52,934 nucleotides of DNA from assembly GCF_003628435.1 (NCBI RefSeq), contig NZ_RBZN01000022.1:1-52934 (forward strand). Direction: 5' to 3'. A model generated the notes under the pieces. The model was not told where the DNA came from. It saw nothing but the letters and a program-made list of their open reading frames with translations, and ran no database searches. Positions 50,397-52,934 of the stretch are shown piece after piece. Made by a program: the position numbers and the translations under genes. The DNA is from Ureibacillus endophyticus (GTDB lineage Bacteria > Bacillota > Bacilli > Bacillales_A > Planococcaceae). Within the stretch, counting starts at the first letter, position 1. The number at the start of each line of letters is the position of its first letter.

Positions 50397-50433
50397 GAAA
50401 AAAAATCCCCCATGGAACACTCCATAGGGGATT
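50397..50433 (-). terminator. Terminator of the NCS2 permease gene
   Basis: On the minus strand AATCCCCTATGGA pairs with TCCATGGGGGATT (13 bp, one G-U) around a 4-nt loop, followed by seven T. It starts 11 nt after the stop. Confidence 0.92.
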
Positions 50434-50443
50434 ACATTTTTTA

Positions 50444-51769
50444 TTAATGTGATTGAGTTGCTAAGTACAGTATGAAAATTACTGCAAATACATACATAAT
50501 TGGGCTTACTTCTTTTCCTTTACCTTTAACAATCATTGTTAATGGGTAGAAAACGAAACCTACTGCAATACCAGTTGCGATTGAATATGTTAATGGCATC
50601 ATAACCATTGTTAAGAATGCTGGTACTGCTACTTCAAAACGATTCCATGCAATTTCACCAAGAGAAGCAACCATTAATACACCTACAACGATTAATGCTG
50701 GTGCAGTAACTGCAGATGTAATTACTGATAACACTGGTGAGAAGAATAAAGCTAATAAGAATAAACATCCAGTAACAATCGATGCAAAACCAGTACGTGC
50801 ACCTGCTGCTACACCTGATGAAGATTCTACATAAGACGTAATTGTTGAAGTACCAAAGATTGAACCAATAATTGTAGCGATTGAGTCAGAGATTAATGCT
50901 TTACCAGCTCTAGGTAAACGGTTATTTTTTACGAATCCTGCTTGGTTAGCAACCGCCATTAAAGTTCCTGCATTATCAAAGAAATCTACAAATAAGAAAG
51001 TTAAAATTACAGAAAGCATTGATAAAGTATAGAAGTCTGGATCTGAGAACGCATCAAATACTGAACCAAAAGTTGGTGCAATGCTTGGTGGTACATCAAA
51101 TACTTTTGTTGGTGCATCTACTAAACCAAAAATCATCCCTACGATAGCAGTAATCACCATACCGTAGAATACTCCACCTTTGAAACCTTTCACTAAGAAA
51201 ATTACCGTAACGATAATACCAAAAATCGCAAGTAATACTTGAGGGTCACTTAAATTACCGATACCAACTAATGTTGCATCATTATTCACAATGATTCCTG
51301 CATTTTGCATACCGATGAATGCAATGAATAGACCAATACCAGCACCAACTGCTAATTTTAACTCCATTGGAATGGCATTAATTAATTTTTCACGTAAACC
51401 TGTAATCGTTAATAGTAAGAAGAATACACCTGAAATAAATACTGCTGCTAATGCATGTTGCCAAGGACTTCCGTTAACTAATACTACTGTATAAGCAAAG
51501 AAGGCGTTTAATCCAAGACCTGGGGCAAGCGCTAATGGATACTTCGCAAATATCCCCATAATAAAACTACCAATAGCTGCTGAAACAGCAGTTGCAACGA
51601 AAACAGCACCATAATCCATTCGGTTAGGTAAATCCGGAACGTCTGCTAACGTTAATGTTAAGGGGTTAACTACTAATATGTAGGCCATTGCTAAGAATGT
51701 TGTAAAACCTCCTAGTATTTCACGGCCATAATTTGTTCCAAGTTCATCAAACTGGAAATACTTTTTCAT
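50444..51769 (-). CDS. pbuG: NCS2-family guanine/hypoxanthine permease (PbuG-like)
   Basis: A 441-residue polytopic transporter of the AzgA-like NCS2 branch, equal in length to B. subtilis PbuG. FDELGTNYGREILGGFTTFL opens the protein; APGLGLNAFFAYTVV, the substrate-site region FVDFFDNAGTLMAVA and the STITSYVESSSGVAAGARTG segment are family signatures. It should import guanine and hypoxanthine by proton symport. Start: ATG 51769 follows GGAGG by seven bases; an in-frame extension to 51796 has no ribosome site. Its leader carries a guanine-type riboswitch and PurBoxes, which supports guanine/hypoxanthine as substrates. It could instead be the close paralogue PbuO. Confidence 0.9.
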   Translation of the reverse strand: MKKYFQFDELGTNYGREILGGFTTFLAMAYILVVNPLTLTLADVPDLPNRMDYGAVFVATAVSAAIGSFIMGIFAKYPLALAPGLGLNAFFAYTVVLVNGSPWQHALAAVFISGVFFLLLTITGLREKLINAIPMELKLAVGAGIGLFIAFIGMQNAGIIVNNDATLVGIGNLSDPQVLLAIFGIIVTVIFLVKGFKGGVFYGMVITAIVGMIFGLVDAPTKVFDVPPSIAPTFGSVFDAFSDPDFYTLSMLSVILTFLFVDFFDNAGTLMAVANQAGFVKNNRLPRAGKALISDSIATIIGSIFGTSTITSYVESSSGVAAGARTGFASIVTGCLFLLALFFSPVLSVITSAVTAPALIVVGVLMVASLGEIAWNRFEVAVPAFLTMVMMPLTYSIATGIAVGFVFYPLTMIVKGKGKEVSPIMYVFAVIFILYLATQSH

Positions 51770-51811
51770 TTTTTTCCTCCGTATGTATATCGTCATCTGT
51801 CTAAAAATAAC

Positions 51812-51844
51812 AAAAAAGACACACTACTATAAAAAGAGCATGTC
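51812..51844 (-). terminator. Riboswitch-controlled terminator of the permease leader
   Basis: On the minus strand GACATGCT pairs with AGTGTGTC (8 bp with two wobbles) and is followed by six T, 43 nt before the ATG. The rival antiterminator is CTACGAT (51899-51893, the 3' strand of riboswitch P1) pairing with ATCGTGG (51850-51844), whose end overlaps the terminator 5' arm, reinforced by TAGAAC/GTTCTA. Ligand binding would hold P1 and so permit termination. Confidence 0.85.
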
Positions 51845-51891
51845 CACGATTTTAGAACAGTAAACCCCATTAGGAATATTGTTCTATATCT

Positions 51892-51961
51892 AATCGTAGT
51901 CAAGCCATTTAAGGTAGCTTGGTAGAAACTTTCGAGCCATATTCTCGACATTATACGACGA
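51892..51961 (-). promoter_or_regulatory. Purine riboswitch (guanine type) of the permease gene
   Basis: On the minus strand P1 5' GTCGTA, J1/2 TAAT, P2 GTCGAG-AATATGG-CTCGA, J2/3 GTTTCTACC, P3 with the loop CTACCTTAAATGG, J3/1 GACTAC and P1 3' TACGAT are present. The position equivalent to 74 is C, giving guanine/hypoxanthine specificity. The L2 and L3 loops keep the TATGG and TAAATGG kissing-loop residues. Confidence 0.95.
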
Positions 51962-51981
51962 TTTATTTAATTCACTTCTGT

Positions 51982-52010
51982 AATATACCATCTGATTTTT
52001 ATATTTTCAA
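51982..52010 (-). promoter_or_regulatory. Permease gene promoter
   Basis: On the minus strand -35 TTGAAA (52010-52005), exactly 17 bp, then an extended -10 TGG-TATATT (-10 at 51987-51982). The start near 51975 is 14 nt before the aptamer. Confidence 0.85.
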
Positions 52011-52014
52011 TACT

Positions 52015-52058
52015 AATTACGAACATTATTAAAATTTTTATAGAGAAAGTTCGTATAA
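52015..52058 (-). promoter_or_regulatory. PurR operator: inverted PurBox pair, permease gene
   Basis: AATTACGAACATT (52015-52027, plus) matches 12 of 13 PurBox positions, and TTATACGAACTTT (52058-52046, minus) 11 of 13. They are inverted and separated by 18 bp, the same spacing and the same distance to the -35 (4 versus 5 bp) as in the pur operon. The 342-bp gap between the permease and the MBOAT gene is filled mainly by this region, the promoter and the riboswitch. Confidence 0.85.
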
Positions 52059-52111
52059 ATTTCAACTTTGTACCTATCTTTACAACTAAAGTCTTAGGGA
52101 AGGATTATACT

Positions 52112-52825
52112 ATGCTTTTTACATCATTTGAATTTATATTTCTCTTTTTACCGGTAGTTTTTATTGGTTATTTCATATTAACGAAGGTCAATTTCTCTTT
52201 AGCAAAACTTTTTTTAGTTTTAAGCTCTTTCTTTTTTTATAGCTGGTGGAATATTGCATATCTTCCGTTGCTATTAGGATCGATTGTTTTTAATTATTTT
52301 TATGGCAAATTATTGAGTTTTAAGCAATCAAAATTTTTGCTGACACTTGGAATTATCGTGAATGTGTTAGTTCTTGGGTACTTTAAATATATGGATTTTT
52401 TCATTTCCAATGTAAATTTCCTATTTTCAACTAATTACGGACTTCTTTATCTTCTACTACCTTTAGGAATTAGTTTTTTTACTTTCCAACAAATTGCTTA
52501 TTTAGTGGATTCGCACCGCAAAGAAAGTAAGGATTATTCCATACTCGATTATTCGTTGTTTATTTCATTTTTTCCTCAGCTCATTGCTGGGCCAATTGTT
52601 TACCATAAAGAAATGCTTCCTCAGTTTGTGAATAACGAAAATCAGCGTATTAATATACAAAATATTGCAACGGGGATTTTTATTTTTATCCTCGGATTAT
52701 TTAAGAAAGTCGGCATTGCAGATACCTTTGCAAAATGGGCTAATTTAGGTTTCGACAATTCAGCTGATTTAGCATTTTTGGAAGGTTGGATTACTTCCCT
52801 ATCCTATACAATGTACAAATGCTAA
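52112..52825 (+). pseudogene. MBOAT-family O-acyltransferase, truncated by an insertion sequence
   Basis: 237 residues of an MBOAT (AlgI/DltB-like) polysaccharide O-acyltransferase with about seven hydrophobic segments. FLFLPVVFIGYFIL at the start, GYFKYMDFF and SFFPQLIAGPIVYHKEMLPQ are typical. Family members have about 450-480 residues; here sense stops after LSYT, before the region with the catalytic histidine (usually WRRWH), and the last residues MYKC come from the insertion sequence. GGAAGGA precedes the ATG. It should have modified a surface polysaccharide, and is inactive unless the insertion is lost. Confidence 0.88.
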
Positions 52826-52934
52826 TTTAAATATGTACATTCCCGCTTGAATAACAATGTACAAAAATGCTCGGGGTATACATACTGATCTAGAGGTGAT
52901 TGGAAATGTATATTCAATTAAACGTAGAGACAAC
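52812..52934 (+). mobile_element. Left end of an insertion sequence (IS21-like suspected)
   Basis: The MBOAT reading frame breaks at TGTACA (52812). TGTACA recurs at 52834 and 52858, and TGTACAAATGCT (52812) is echoed by TGTACAAAAATGCT (52858): multiple end repeats of the sort seen in IS21-family termini, which begin with TGT. A gene start follows at 52906. The right end and any target duplication lie outside the window, so the family is a guess. Confidence 0.65.
52906..52934 (+). CDS. 5' end of the IS transposase gene (partial)
   Basis: ATG at 52906 with AGGTGATT eight bases upstream, reading MYIQLNVET before the window ends. Position and orientation just inside an insertion-sequence end indicate a transposase (IstA if the element is IS21-like). 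Too short to identify by itself. Confidence 0.5.

Overview
The window is chromosomal DNA from a low-GC, Gram-positive, B. subtilis-like bacterium (Bacillales). The protein sequences and the small intergenic repeats suggest the Planococcaceae (Lysinibacillus, Solibacillus and relatives); this genus-level placement is inference only. Gene order follows the B. subtilis purE-purD / yerABC / pcrB-pcrA-ligA-yerH / gatCAB / dgkB / yefA block, nearly all of it on the minus strand. I found no tRNA, rRNA or CRISPR array.

Layout. 1-6017: L-lactate utilisation, with lutABC (minus), the GntR regulator lutR (minus) and the permease lutP (plus). Identical TCATC-T-GATGA palindromes lie in front of lutA and lutP. 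6118-9546: pyruvate carboxylase, so imported lactate can pass through pyruvate to oxaloacetate. 9547-11924: a scarred segment with a dispersed 102-bp element, a broken 3' end of an rlmCD-like methyltransferase, an unidentified coding remnant and an intact animal-type haem peroxidase. 11925-17420: rlmCD, an OatA-like acyltransferase/SGNH protein, diacylglycerol kinase and a thioredoxin-fold protein. 17821-30777: gatCAB, camS, ligA, pcrA, pcrB, yerC, yerB, yerA. 30968-31603: a DUF2892 membrane protein. 31648-44707: the purine operon purEKBCSQLFMNHD. 45111-45299: a NETI-motif protein. 45460-49174: a response regulator, a sensor kinase and two secreted or anchored PepSY proteins with polyacidic tails, the second made of three near-identical repeats. 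49216-50288: an MscS-type channel with an apparent N-terminal frameshift. 50444-51769: an NCS2 purine permease. 52112-52934: an MBOAT gene cut by the left end of an insertion sequence that runs off the window.

Regulation is unusually legible. Both the pur operon and the NCS2 permease have, in the same order, a pair of inverted PurBoxes separated by 18 bp, a sigma-A promoter with a 17-bp spacer, a guanine-type purine riboswitch and an intrinsic terminator. Purine synthesis and uptake therefore appear controlled together, by PurR at initiation and by the riboswitch at elongation.

The most unusual structure is non-coding. Three co-directional minus-strand gaps (13287-13647, 17421-17820, 32905-33082) share one architecture: upstream gene stop, intrinsic terminator, then 10-18 bp later a degenerate short tandem-repeat array, then the next gene. 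Two arrays have a period of about 21 bp (11 units, and 5 units of exactly 21 bp) and share a CGCMCA-like core; the third has a 52-bp period with self-complementary unit ends. One array and its terminator lie inside the pur operon, between purH and purD.
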